From CAYJBH01 sp964370825 (GTDB taxonomy: Bacteria > Bacillota > Clostridia > Oscillospirales > Ruminococcaceae): 22,871 nt of DNA. The translations under genes were made by a program, and so were the position numbers. Positions 1 through 8,610 of this stretch are shown piece by piece (position 1 is the first letter of the stretch; each line of letters starts with the position of its first letter). The stretch is taken from positions 1 through 22,871 of the forward strand of contig CAYJKY010000044.1 in assembly GCA_964370825.1 (NCBI GenBank). Direction: 5' to 3'. The notes beneath the pieces were generated by a model that searched no databases, was not told the DNA's origin, and saw only the letters and a program-made list of their open reading frames with translations.

Positions 1-1
1 G

Positions 2-55
2 GATGATGATTTTAATATTATCAGCGGCATGATTGATGAATTTAAGGTGCGATAA
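2..55 (+). CDS. C-terminal tail of an unidentified protein (partial)
   Basis: An open frame runs in from the window edge and ends at a TAA, giving the 17-residue tail DDDFNIISGMIDEFKVR. There is too little sequence to recognise a family. It is listed because the next gene is convergent, so a plus-strand gene ending here makes sense. It could also be a chance frame. Confidence 0.3.
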   Translation, partial: DDDFNIISGMIDEFKVR

Positions 56-79
56 TTTTAAATTAAGTAATTTGACAAA

Positions 80-490
80 TTAGCCTGTGTATGCATCTCG
101 TGAACAATTAGTGAAGTTTTGCTTTGCAAGCCAAACTTTATCTTCTTCGCTTTCAGGGATATCGATTCTTTCGATTTTAAATATAACCGGCCTTGTTCCG
201 TCATTGCAACATGTAATCATCATTCTATCGTCGTTAGTCCAACCACGCATTATTGAACCGCCCTGCAATGCGGTATAAACGTATCTGCTTACAGCATCCC
301 ACGCCTCTCCACAAAATGTTCCATTCATTAGATGGTAAAAATCATCTTTTTGTTGAGTTCTATCTAACAAAAATATATCTCCTTCTTTAAAAAAAGGACA
401 AGGTCCAGATTTAGGGTCGGCGAGATACTCTGCTTGATAATTCGGAAACACTTTTGTTTCCAATACCGTTATTTTACATTGATGTTTCAT
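80..490 (-). CDS. TIGR04076 family protein
   Basis: This 136-residue protein matches the pattern of the TIGR04076 family as I know it. It has an N-terminal KITVLE strand, a CPFFKEGDIF segment (about residues 31-40), a FCGEAWDAVSRYV helix (about 59-71), a GG-containing loop and a CCNDGTRPVIFKIERI C-terminal part. The conserved cysteines (residues 31, 60, 94, 95) could suggest metal or redox binding, but the family has no firmly assigned function. A GGAGAG ribosome site lies just upstream of the ATG. It stands alone on the minus strand, convergent with the fragment at the window edge and 221 nt downstream of the GH127 gene. I see no functional link to the arabinose genes. Confidence 0.75.
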   Translation of the reverse strand: MKHQCKITVLETKVFPNYQAEYLADPKSGPCPFFKEGDIFLLDRTQQKDDFYHLMNGTFCGEAWDAVSRYVYTALQGGSIMRGWTNDDRMMITCCNDGTRPVIFKIERIDIPESEEDKVWLAKQNFTNCSRDAYTG

Positions 491-711
491 TCTAATTCTC
501 TCCTGTCCGTATTTAAATGCTGACTTTATTCATAATTACGACTTGTTATTTACAATGTGTTAATTGCAGACTTCGTCAGTTATTTGTATATTTCATTTTA
601 CGTCTCTCACTTTTTACTTTGAGATTCGTCAAGCGACTTCATTTTCCGCTTTAGTGAACACTGCTTTTTCCCTATAGTTAAATACAGTCCTTGGGGCAAA
701 TTGTTATATCT
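491..711. other. Intergenic spacer, no recognised gene
   Basis: This AT-rich spacer lies between two minus-strand genes. It should hold the 3' end of the GH127 transcript and the promoter of the TIGR04076 gene. I see no convincing intrinsic terminator or well-formed promoter. Confidence 0.5.
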
Positions 712-2700
712 CTATGTTGATAAATGTATCCAAACAAGCATTTCGCCCTTCCCCCTATTAGCCCATGCATAATACGGAATCCATTTTAGTGGTTTATCTA
801 TATATTTAAGGGCGACAAATTGTGTGTAGAGCTGTTCTTCTTCACCATCGTTCTCACAAAGGAATTTACCATTTGAACTCAGTGTCATAACTCCATTGAG
901 TAAGTCTTCTTCAAACTTCAGAGTGAAAGTAGAACTTCTCAATACCGACACACGGTGAAGTTCTTTCCCGTTATCATATTCTTCTAAACAGTACACCAAT
1001 GGTCCACGCATCACTGCTATTTTTCCGATGTTTTCGCGCACTTTAGGGCTGGATTTCATCATCACTACTGGCATCGAGAGTGTGAGAGATACAACATCTC
1101 CATGATTCCACAATCTTGATATAACAGCATACCCGTCCACTACGTTATGCTTGACTGCTTTGCCGTTAAGCGTTAAATCATATTTTTCGCACCAATTCGG
1201 CAGACGAATAGCATACTTGAAGTTAGTTTCCCTTTCCATTTCAAAAGTCACTTCAATTGTCTCTTCCCATGGATATTTAGTGCTGAGATTTAAGCTGATA
1301 TCATTGCCGTTCATATTAACTGTGGTATGCGAACCGATAAATAAATGAGTGTACAATGTATCTGCGCTTACTGTGTGTGAATATGTTCCTATCGAGGATA
1401 GTAAGCGAGCAATATTTGGTGGACAACAAGCACAACCAAACCATTTTTGTCGTTCAACTTTAACATGTTTTCGCAAATGGTCTTTTTCCGAGGCTTCGGG
1501 TACTACTTCAAGTGGATTAACATAAAAGAAACTTTTTCCGTCTAAAGACATTCCGCTGATTACACCGTTAAAGAGCGCTTTTTCCATTAAATCGGCATAT
1601 CTACCCTTGGGGGAAATCTCGAGCATACTCATGGCAAAAAATATAAGTCCGATTTGTGCACATGTTTCAGCATACACCGTGTCATTCGGCAGATCGTAGT
1701 CATAGGTGAATGCCTCGCCATAACTGGATTGACCGATAGCACCTGTGATATAGCTTTGTTTTGTCGCTATATTTTCAAAAATATCGCAACAAACTTGATA
1801 GAGTTCATCGTCACCGGTTTCCTTAGCTACAGATGCCATTCCGGAAAAAAGATATACCGCACGCACCGCATGTCCCTCTGCAACATGTTGCTCCCTTACC
1901 GGTCTACCTGCTTGGTAGTACTGGTATTTAAAATAGCTGTCAGCCCAGTGAGTTGCATTGCGTTTGTTAGCTTCCTCTTCAAAATAAAGTGGAGATTGTC
2001 CTCTTTGGTCGATGAAATATTTCGCTAGTTTTAGATGCTTTTTATCATTTGTCACTTCATACAGACGCATCAATGCCATTTCTAAGACCTCATGCCCAGG
2101 ATATCCTTTCATTTTCCCGTCTTCTTTTCCAATATGGCTCTCGACACATTCAATGAAGCGCATCATCGATTTTAGGAGTTTATCTTTACCCGTTGCATCA
2201 AAATATGCCAGTGCCGCTTCAAGCATATGTCCTAAACAGTATAGTTCATGGTTATCTGTAAGATTTGTAAATCTTTTATCTAATCCATTAATTATGTAAT
2301 ATGTATTTAAATAGCCATCGTCCTGTTGTGCCGAACAAATTAAATCTATAGCTGAGTCCGCAATCTTTTCAAGCTCAGCATCCGGATGCCACGCTAAGGA
2401 ATAGCCTACAGACTCTATCCATTTTGCAAGGTCGCTGTCCTGGAAAACAAAACCTCTAAACTCTGCTTTCTCCGGTAGTGGTACGTTGTGGGGAGTTTTT
2501 TTATGTGCTATCAACTGTGCTGCTATTTTAAAATTAGCAATACAATAGCTGGGTTCTGCCCCTTCAATTCTGTCGTTCAGTGCTTCCCATTGGTATGGGA
2601 TAACCCGTGTGCGTGTTTTTTCCATCATAGCGCCCCAAAAAGAATCGGTTACAAGCACGTTGCGTATAGATAGTTTCTTCGTAAAATTTGATTTATTCAT
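712..2700 (-). CDS. GH127 beta-L-arabinofuranosidase
   Basis: The 662 residues are close to the length of Bifidobacterium HypBA1 (about 658), the founding GH127 enzyme, which removes beta-L-arabinofuranose with a cysteine nucleophile held by zinc. The family's active-site blocks are present. Glu329 in the GEAF motif corresponds to the general acid/base. Glu345 and Cys347 in ETCA are zinc ligands. The CACCPPNIAR block gives Cys425 as nucleophile and Cys426 as the last zinc ligand. There is no signal peptide, so it should act in the cytoplasm on imported arabino-oligosaccharides. It starts 24 nt after the ArsR-type regulator gene with a CGGAG ribosome site, so the two probably form one operon, divergent from the GH51 and transporter operon. 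Exact substrate linkage is inferred from the family. Confidence 0.9.
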   Translation of the reverse strand: MNKSNFTKKLSIRNVLVTDSFWGAMMEKTRTRVIPYQWEALNDRIEGAEPSYCIANFKIAAQLIAHKKTPHNVPLPEKAEFRGFVFQDSDLAKWIESVGYSLAWHPDAELEKIADSAIDLICSAQQDDGYLNTYYIINGLDKRFTNLTDNHELYCLGHMLEAALAYFDATGKDKLLKSMMRFIECVESHIGKEDGKMKGYPGHEVLEMALMRLYEVTNDKKHLKLAKYFIDQRGQSPLYFEEEANKRNATHWADSYFKYQYYQAGRPVREQHVAEGHAVRAVYLFSGMASVAKETGDDELYQVCCDIFENIATKQSYITGAIGQSSYGEAFTYDYDLPNDTVYAETCAQIGLIFFAMSMLEISPKGRYADLMEKALFNGVISGMSLDGKSFFYVNPLEVVPEASEKDHLRKHVKVERQKWFGCACCPPNIARLLSSIGTYSHTVSADTLYTHLFIGSHTTVNMNGNDISLNLSTKYPWEETIEVTFEMERETNFKYAIRLPNWCEKYDLTLNGKAVKHNVVDGYAVISRLWNHGDVVSLTLSMPVVMMKSSPKVRENIGKIAVMRGPLVYCLEEYDNGKELHRVSVLRSSTFTLKFEEDLLNGVMTLSSNGKFLCENDGEEEQLYTQFVALKYIDKPLKWIPYYAWANRGKGEMLVWIHLST

Positions 2701-2724
2701 AATCTTTCTACTCCGGGTTATCTC

Positions 2725-3672
2725 CTAATCGAATAAAACACCTTTTTTATTCGGCACCTCTTCAAAAAACATCTTGGTAAGTATTCCGCTTGCGTGGTCA
2801 CCAAATTCTTTTCCGAAAAGGTTAAATCCACCTGCATGATATGCATTTTTATGCACGCCCATACGAAACTTTATTTTAGATTCACTTGTAATATTCAACT
2901 CCTCAACAGTGGTAGCGGAAATTTGCAGTCCGTCTACAAAAGTTCCGTTTGTGTTCACTGTAATCATTTTTAGCCTGCCATACTGTGCTAAATAGGAATA
3001 CCACCAGTCAGGGTTTAGCATACCCTTGCGATCGCCATACTCGCCCGGTGTTGTGATTACTCCCAAAGAACATTCGTTTATCTCAAAATAAATATCCGAT
3101 GGGTAATGCTCGGAAAAGCCGGGAGCTTCCGAGGATATTTCTACTGAAATTTGCAACTCAGTCATTCGCTGTGAAAGTTTTAAATTGTTCGGAATAACAT
3201 ACTCAAGATACCCAGACCCCATCCAAATGAGTCCCGCATTAAAGCGTTCAGGGAAAGAAAAGTATCGCGGGTCATCAAACTCACCAAGTATTCCGCTGGG
3301 TGTGACTATGCCGCAGGTGGGGCGAGCCATATAATCTGTGTAATGGCCGATGTCTATGTCGTAAGTATACACCTGCTCACTCGCTTCACTTTCTTCGAAT
3401 AAGTCGATGAGCAACTTATGATATTTTAATGTACAAAACTTTTGCGAACCACGACTGGCCGCCGCCGCACGCACTTCGATTAAATCGGCAAGTTCCAACT
3501 TTTTGATATGTGCTGTAATTGCGCCATTTGTTAGTTCAAGTTCTTTTGCAAACATATTGAGATTCGTTTCGCCTTTTTCCATAAGAAGCTCCAGTATCCC
3601 TATCCGCACATCGGAATTTAAAGCATCAAATACAGCTTTGCTCTTTTGTAGTGATTTTATATGTAACATCAT
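2725..3672 (-). CDS. ArsR-type winged-helix regulator with large C-terminal domain
   Basis: The 315-residue protein starts with an ArsR-like winged helix (about residues 12-75). It contains ALNSDVRIGILELL, the recognition region LTNGAITAHIKKLE and a basic wing AAAASRGSQK. The remaining 240 residues form a long domain that I do not recognise and that has no cysteine-rich metal site, so a ligand such as an arabinose-containing sugar is more likely than a metal. It is transcribed away from the arabinosidase and transporter operon and shares a 200-bp divergent promoter region with it, so it is the obvious candidate local regulator. The gene begins with two consecutive ATGs. The second, at 3669, is better spaced (4 nt) from the AGGTGG ribosome site. 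Activator or repressor action cannot be read from sequence. Confidence 0.75.
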   Translation of the reverse strand: MMLHIKSLQKSKAVFDALNSDVRIGILELLMEKGETNLNMFAKELELTNGAITAHIKKLELADLIEVRAAAASRGSQKFCTLKYHKLLIDLFEESEASEQVYTYDIDIGHYTDYMARPTCGIVTPSGILGEFDDPRYFSFPERFNAGLIWMGSGYLEYVIPNNLKLSQRMTELQISVEISSEAPGFSEHYPSDIYFEINECSLGVITTPGEYGDRKGMLNPDWWYSYLAQYGRLKMITVNTNGTFVDGLQISATTVEELNITSESKIKFRMGVHKNAYHAGGFNLFGKEFGDHASGILTKMFFEEVPNKKGVLFD

Positions 3673-3712
3673 TCCACCTTTTTATATCTAAAATAATTTA
3701 GTATCTAATGAA

Positions 3713-3741
3713 ATTATACTATTCTTCGTTGAAAAAAGCAA
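3713..3741 (-). promoter_or_regulatory. Promoter for the ArsR-type regulator and GH127 operon
   Basis: Read on the minus strand, there is a TTGCTT -35 box (3736-3741), a 17-nt spacer and a perfect TATAAT -10 box (3713-3718). They lie about 40 nt upstream of the regulator start. Confidence 0.55.
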
Positions 3742-3776
3742 TACATAAAATAAAATAATAAATTTACAAAAAACTA

Positions 3777-3805
3777 TTGACAAAGCAGTTGTTTAATGAT
3801 AATAT
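3777..3805 (+). promoter_or_regulatory. Sigma-A type promoter for the GH51-ABC operon
   Basis: A perfect TTGACA -35 (3777-3782) is followed by a 17-nt spacer and a TAATAT -10 (3800-3805). It leaves a leader of roughly 60 nt before the TTG start at 3873. Confidence 0.7.
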
Positions 3806-3872
3806 GACGGTATAGTTTAGTTTTTGCTATATTAATTTAAACAAATCTAAAATAAAACCAGGAGGTGTCAGT

Positions 3873-5384
3873 TTGAAAAAAGCTAAAATTTTATTGGAAA
3901 AAGAGTTGAAAATCGGTAGGATAGACAAACGCATATATGGCTCGTTTGTCGAACATCTGGGTAGGTGTGTGTATGACGGATTGTACGAACCTAATCATGA
4001 ACTATCAGATGAGGAGGGTTTTCGCAAAGATGTACTCGCGTTAGTCAAAGAACTTAACGTTCCGATAGTACGCTATCCGGGTGGAAATTTTGTCTCAGGC
4101 TACAAATGGGAGGACGGAGTTGGACCTAAAGACAAGCGTCCTCAACGCTTAGACTTAGCATGGCGCACCACAGAGACAAATCAAATTGGCACGAATGAAT
4201 TTTGTTCATGGGCAAAAAAAGCCAATACAGACGTTATGATGGCAGTGAATTTAGGTACACGTGGAGTCGAAGACGCACTAAATTTGTTAGAATACTGCAA
4301 TCACACCAAAGACTCATACTGGAGTGATCTAAGAATTGCTCACGGTTACGCTCCTCCACACGATATTAAAGTTTGGTGTCTCGGCAACGAAATGGATGGA
4401 CCATGGCAAACAGGACACAAAACTGCGCAAGAATATGGGCGCATTGCGGTTGAAACAGCGAGAGCTATGAAGGCCTTTGACCCTACATTAGAACTCGTTT
4501 CCTGCGGTAGCTCCAACACCAATATGCCTACATTCCCGATGTGGGAAGCGGAAACTTTGACGCATACATATGATGCGGTCGACTATGTTTCATTGCACCA
4601 ATACTATGAAAATAAAGCAAATAACACTGAAGATTATCTCGCGTTCTCTTTGGAAATTGACCGTTTCATCAGAACTGTGGTTTCAGCGTGTGACTATGTA
4701 AAAGCGGTAAAACGCGGCAAAAAAGATATCATGTTAAGCTTTGACGAATGGAATGTTTGGTATCACGCAAACGAAAGTGATAATGATGAAATGGCACAAC
4801 GACCATGGCAAGTAGCACCCGCTCTTTTAGAGGACATATATAATTTTGAAGACGCACTAATGGTGGGTTGCAGCTTAATCACCTTCTTAAAACATGCGGA
4901 CAGGCTAAAAATGGCATGTATTGCACAGCTTGTAAACGTAATTGCACCGATATTTACCGCAAAAGGCGGTGGGATTTGCAGGCAGACTATATATTATCCA
5001 CTTTTACACGCATCTACATTCGGTAGAGGTACCGCAATTTTGCCTGTAATCACTTCGCCCAAATACGACTCAAAAAACTTTACCGACGTGCCATATCTCG
5101 ACTCTGTGGCTGTACTTAGTGACGACGAGAGCGAACTCACAATATTTGCAGTGAGTAGGGATTTAGAAGAAGACATGCTCATGGACTGCAATTTGCGTGG
5201 ATTTGAAGATTACAAAATATTTGAGCATATCAGTATGGTATGCGATGACCTCAAAGCCGTGAACACGGTGCAAAGTCCAAATAATGTAGTACCTAAAACC
5301 AATGCTGTACCTAAAACAGAAAGAGGTATCGCTGAAATTTTACTTAAGAAAGCTTCATGGAATGTCATCAGGCTCAAAAAGTAA
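3873..5384 (+). CDS. abfA: GH51 alpha-L-arabinofuranosidase
   Basis: The 503-residue protein has the full length of GH51 arabinofuranosidases, a (beta/alpha)8 barrel plus C-terminal beta domain, which release terminal alpha-L-arabinofuranose from arabinan and arabinoxylan fragments. The N-terminus shows the typical IYGSFVEHLGRCVYDGLY block and RYPGGNFVSGYKWEDG. The acid/base is Glu173 in WCLGNEMDGPW and the nucleophile is Glu292 in FDEWNVW. There is no signal peptide, so it is cytoplasmic. It starts with TTG; an AGGAGGTG ribosome site about 7 nt upstream and the family N-terminus support this start. It is the first gene of the plus-strand operon and is followed after 47 nt by the sugar-binding lipoprotein. 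The symbol is by analogy to Bacillus. Confidence 0.93.
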   Translation: MKKAKILLEKELKIGRIDKRIYGSFVEHLGRCVYDGLYEPNHELSDEEGFRKDVLALVKELNVPIVRYPGGNFVSGYKWEDGVGPKDKRPQRLDLAWRTTETNQIGTNEFCSWAKKANTDVMMAVNLGTRGVEDALNLLEYCNHTKDSYWSDLRIAHGYAPPHDIKVWCLGNEMDGPWQTGHKTAQEYGRIAVETARAMKAFDPTLELVSCGSSNTNMPTFPMWEAETLTHTYDAVDYVSLHQYYENKANNTEDYLAFSLEIDRFIRTVVSACDYVKAVKRGKKDIMLSFDEWNVWYHANESDNDEMAQRPWQVAPALLEDIYNFEDALMVGCSLITFLKHADRLKMACIAQLVNVIAPIFTAKGGGICRQTIYYPLLHASTFGRGTAILPVITSPKYDSKNFTDVPYLDSVAVLSDDESELTIFAVSRDLEEDMLMDCNLRGFEDYKIFEHISMVCDDLKAVNTVQSPNNVVPKTNAVPKTERGIAEILLKKASWNVIRLKK

Positions 5385-5431
5385 AACATAATTGGTTTTA
5401 AAACACATTTTGAAAGAGAAAGAGGAGAAAA

Positions 5432-6775
5432 ATGAAAAAAGCAATTACCTTATTATTGGCATTTGTACTTGCAGTTAGCATGATGTTTGGAATGAGCTCT
5501 TGTGGAGCCGGTGGCGGAGATTCCGGTGGTGAACAGACGAATACCGCTTTAGATGCAACGACCGACGAAACAGCAACAGACATGGAAATGTGGGTTTTCG
5601 TTGAGTTACACGGGCAATTTTACAGTGACATGTTAACACGATGGAACGATGATAATCCTGACAAGCAGATTAATATTAATATGACTACATACCCATACGG
5701 AGATATGCACGACAAACTTACAATCGCAGTCCAGTCGGGAACAGGAGCACCGGACATGGTTGATGTTGAAATCGGAAGATTTCCAAACTACTTACAGGGT
5801 GAAGTACCATTTTTTGATATGACTTCTTATGTAGACCCATATCGTGATGATATTGTACCCTCTCGTTTATCAATTTACGGCCAGGACGGAAAAAACTATG
5901 GCATTCCTACTCACGTTGGTGCAGCGGCAATTTTCTATAATACTGAAATTTTAGAGGCTGCAGGTGTTGACTATACACAAATTGTTACTTGGGATGATTA
6001 TATGGAGGCCGGCCTAAAAGTAGTTGAGGCAGGTTATATCATGGGTGCCGCCGAAACAAATAACACATCTACTTTAAACGCCATGTTAGCACAACAAGGC
6101 AGTGACTTGGTTGATGATGCCGGTAATCCTCAAGTGAACACTCCCGAGGCCATAAAAGCTATGACCATGATTCGTGATCTGTACAACGCAGGTGTTGATC
6201 AAACAATTCCGGGAGGTCATGTTGATACAGAAGAAGCTTATGGAGTAATGAACAATGGTGAATATGCCTCTGCTATAAGACCTCTTTGGTTCATGTCGAG
6301 GTATACAAACTATATGGAAGATTTAGCCGGCAAAATAGCAATTGCTCCTATTCCCGTATTTGAAGAAGGACAACCTCGTTCATACGGTGGCGGAGGCACA
6401 GGTACTGTGGTTATGAATACAAGCGAAAATGCAGAACTTGCAGCTGAATGGTTAGCTTGGGCAAAATTATCCGAGCTCGGAAATGAGCAAATATGGAATG
6501 TGCTTGGATTTGATCCCTGCAACACATCATTGTGGTCTGATGAGGAATTAACTCATAATCCGGAAAATGTATTTGTGCAGTATTTTGCAAATAATCCATT
6601 TGATATGTTGCTTGAGGTTCAAGACGAAATTGAAGAAGTGAAAGCTGTTGTTGCCAGTCCTGTTATAGGGAATGTATTAGGCACCACTACCTTAATCGAC
6701 ATTATAGAATACGGCGTTGATCCTACAGAAGCATTAAATGCCGCACAAGAACAGATTGAAAACGAATTAAGATAA
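5432..6775 (+). CDS. ABC transporter sugar-binding lipoprotein
   Basis: This 447-residue extracellular solute-binding protein belongs to the family 1 (CUT1) group. It has a lipoprotein signal: a positive MKK start, a hydrophobic stretch (residues 4-19) and the lipobox MSSC with Cys24 as the lipidated residue. A Gly/Ser/Thr-rich linker follows. The mature part begins at about residue 50 with MEMWVFVELHGQF and carries typical sites such as YGIPTHVGAAAIFYNTEILEA (residues 153-173; shown here only in part as IFYNTEIL). It should capture arabinose oligosaccharides at the membrane and hand them to the two downstream permeases. Substrate is inferred from the neighbouring arabinosidases. The ribosome site is AGAGGAG. 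A 9-bp hairpin separates it from the permease genes. Confidence 0.9.
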   Translation: MKKAITLLLAFVLAVSMMFGMSSCGAGGGDSGGEQTNTALDATTDETATDMEMWVFVELHGQFYSDMLTRWNDDNPDKQININMTTYPYGDMHDKLTIAVQSGTGAPDMVDVEIGRFPNYLQGEVPFFDMTSYVDPYRDDIVPSRLSIYGQDGKNYGIPTHVGAAAIFYNTEILEAAGVDYTQIVTWDDYMEAGLKVVEAGYIMGAAETNNTSTLNAMLAQQGSDLVDDAGNPQVNTPEAIKAMTMIRDLYNAGVDQTIPGGHVDTEEAYGVMNNGEYASAIRPLWFMSRYTNYMEDLAGKIAIAPIPVFEEGQPRSYGGGGTGTVVMNTSENAELAAEWLAWAKLSELGNEQIWNVLGFDPCNTSLWSDEELTHNPENVFVQYFANNPFDMLLEVQDEIEEVKAVVASPVIGNVLGTTTLIDIIEYGVDPTEALNAAQEQIENELR

Positions 6776-6787
6776 AAATAAGTATCG

Positions 6788-6820
6788 ACAACTCTCTATC
6801 TAATTAGGGTGGAGAGTTGT
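6788..6820 (+). other. Intercistronic hairpin between binding protein and permeases
   Basis: The arms ACAACTCTC (6788-6796) and GAGAGTTGT (6812-6820) form a perfect 9-bp stem with a 15-nt loop. There is no T-run after it, so it is not a standard terminator. Such hairpins after binding-protein genes often stabilise the upstream mRNA and raise binding protein over permease levels. That role is inferred here. Confidence 0.6.
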
Positions 6821-6842
6821 TCGTCTAAATGGAGGAACATCC

Positions 6843-7733
6843 ATGATTAAAAAGTTTTTATACAGCCAAAAAACAGCACCTTATTTATTTATTTCGCCCT
6901 TTATATTAGTGTTTTGCAGTTTTTTCATTTATCCGATGATAAGCACTGTACAAATGAGTTTTCAAGATATTCTGCCTGGTCAGGTAACTTTTATAGGATT
7001 TGATAATTATACGAAACTCTTGAGCGATACGGTGTTTTTTACAGCCGTAAAAAACAGTTTTGTTTATATGATAGGTTCGTTATTGCTTCTTATCCCATTC
7101 CCCATGCTTTATGCATGTGTTATAAATAGCAAAGCGATGAAATTCGGTGGGATTTATAAAGCTGTTATGTATTTACCCGCACTCACATCGGTTGTTGTTG
7201 CAGGTACCTTGTTTAGCTTGGCCTTCAGCGATAGCCCCGATGCTTTTATGAATCAAATTGTACAATTTTTCGGCGGAGAGGCAATAACGTGGAAACGTCA
7301 GGAAGAGTGGGCAATGCCTATCTTGTTACTCCTATGTTGTTGGCGGTGGACCGGTGTAAATATGATGTACTATTTATCAGGGCTTAAAGGGATACCGGAA
7401 GAATTATACGAGTCGGCCGACATTGATGGGGCTAGTGTGTGGCAAAAGTTCATCAAAATTACTATTCCAATGCTACAACCAACCACAATTTATGTTTTAA
7501 CTATTTCAGTGTATGCAGGTCTTGCAATGTTCACAGAAAGTTACATGATTTGGGGTTCAAGCTCACCTAAAAACATGAGTTTAACTATTGTAGGATATCT
7601 GTATAAGCAAGGTATTGAGCGTAACGACTTAGGTTATGCTTCAACAGTTGGCATTGTTTTACTAATTTTAGCGATGACCATCAATTTAATCCAACTTCGT
7701 TGGAACGGTGTATTAAAGAAGGAGGGTAAATAA
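6843..7733 (+). CDS. Sugar ABC transporter permease (MalF/AraP type)
   Basis: The 296-residue protein has six predicted membrane segments, starting with APYLFISPFILVFCSFFIYPM. The ATPase-contact EAA loop lies at about residues 180-208, with the core ELYESADIDGASVWQKF followed by ITIPMLQP. This is the hallmark of CUT1 permeases. The C-terminal segment VGIVLLILAMTINLIQL is also typical. It pairs with the next gene to form the membrane channel for the upstream binding protein. A GGAGG ribosome site sits 7 nt before the ATG. It is separated from the second permease by a single base. Substrate, an arabinose-containing oligosaccharide, is inferred from context. Confidence 0.92.
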   Translation: MIKKFLYSQKTAPYLFISPFILVFCSFFIYPMISTVQMSFQDILPGQVTFIGFDNYTKLLSDTVFFTAVKNSFVYMIGSLLLLIPFPMLYACVINSKAMKFGGIYKAVMYLPALTSVVVAGTLFSLAFSDSPDAFMNQIVQFFGGEAITWKRQEEWAMPILLLLCCWRWTGVNMMYYLSGLKGIPEELYESADIDGASVWQKFIKITIPMLQPTTIYVLTISVYAGLAMFTESYMIWGSSSPKNMSLTIVGYLYKQGIERNDLGYASTVGIVLLILAMTINLIQLRWNGVLKKEGK

Positions 7734-7734
7734 C

Positions 7735-8586
7735 ATGGTAAAACCTGTTAAAAGAAAACCGATTTCTGTGGCTATGATATGCGCTGTATTGTTTTTCACG
7801 GTACTCTCAATTATAGTAATAATTCCTTTTTATGCAAATTTCATCGCAAGCTTTAAGCCCGGTGTTGAAATCATTCATAGCGGACTTAATTTATTAATCC
7901 AACCTGATATTATGACACTCGATGGTTATATATATTTATTTACCGGTGCTCATGCATATTTCACATGGTTCTGGAACAGTTTTGGACTAACAATAGTTCA
8001 AGTTTCCTTAGTATTAATGGTAAGCTCTTTTGTGTCATATGGTTTTGCCTGCTATTCATTTAAAGGAAAAAATTTAATATTTTTATGTGTTTTGTTGACA
8101 ATGATGGTTCCATTTGAAATATTGATGTTGCCGCTCTATCAAGAGGTTATAGCTTTGCGCTTGATAGATTCATGGGGTGGTATTATTCTGCCTGGAATAG
8201 CACACGCATCCACCATTTTCTTTTTTAGGCAATACCTAACTTCAGTGCCACACGAGATTATTGATGCAGGACGTGTAGATGGTGCGACAGAATACGGCAT
8301 TTTCTTTAGAATAGTTTTGCCTGTTATGAAACCCGCGTTTGCAGCTATGGCAATATTGAACGGAATGGGAAGTTGGAACAATTTCTTGTGGCCGATGCTC
8401 GTATTGCGTTCTGCTGATAAATTCACTCTGCCAATCGGGTTAGGCACATTAATGACACCATATGGGAATAATTATGACTTATTAATCGTTGGTGCATTCT
8501 TCTCAGTTATTCCGGTTTTTATACTGTTTTTAGCATTTCAACGTTATTTCTTAGACGGTCTGACTGCAGGAGCGGTAAAAGGATAG
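7735..8586 (+). CDS. Sugar ABC transporter permease (MalG/AraQ type)
   Basis: The 283-residue second permease of the CUT1 transporter has six membrane segments and the EAA loop with HEIIDAGRVDGATEYGIFF followed by IVLPVMKP (about residues 177-205). The C-terminal end RYFLDGLTAGAVKG is the usual ending of this subfamily. Its ATG lies one base after the stop of the first permease, and its ribosome site (GGAGGG) is inside the end of that gene, so translation is probably coupled. No ATP-binding subunit follows. The next gene is an arabinosidase, so the complex probably uses an MsmK/MsmX-like ATPase encoded elsewhere. Confidence 0.92.
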   Translation: MVKPVKRKPISVAMICAVLFFTVLSIIVIIPFYANFIASFKPGVEIIHSGLNLLIQPDIMTLDGYIYLFTGAHAYFTWFWNSFGLTIVQVSLVLMVSSFVSYGFACYSFKGKNLIFLCVLLTMMVPFEILMLPLYQEVIALRLIDSWGGIILPGIAHASTIFFFRQYLTSVPHEIIDAGRVDGATEYGIFFRIVLPVMKPAFAAMAILNGMGSWNNFLWPMLVLRSADKFTLPIGLGTLMTPYGNNYDLLIVGAFFSVIPVFILFLAFQRYFLDGLTAGAVKG

Positions 8587-8610
8587 CTTACGCAACTTGG
8601 AGTAATATTT

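Larger units (their letters stand above)
3686..3855. repeat. Candidate operator repeats in the divergent promoter region
   Basis: The 11-mer ATCTAAAATAA occurs at 3686-3696 and again at 3845-3855, once on each side of the two divergent promoters. The first copy is part of the inverted repeat CTAAA-ATAA-TTTAG (3688-3701), placed just downstream of the regulator's -10 box. ArsR-family proteins bind short AT-rich inverted repeats, so these are plausible sites for the adjacent regulator. The region is very AT-rich, so chance is a real alternative. Confidence 0.35.

Noticed and set aside
1654..2299. Plus-strand frames inside the GH127 gene
   Set aside because: They lie opposite a clear GH127 coding sequence with complete catalytic motifs and have no ribosome sites.
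6788..6820. Transcription terminator after the sugar-binding gene
   Set aside because: The stem is strong but no T-run follows and the permeases continue the operon, so it is listed as an intercistronic hairpin.
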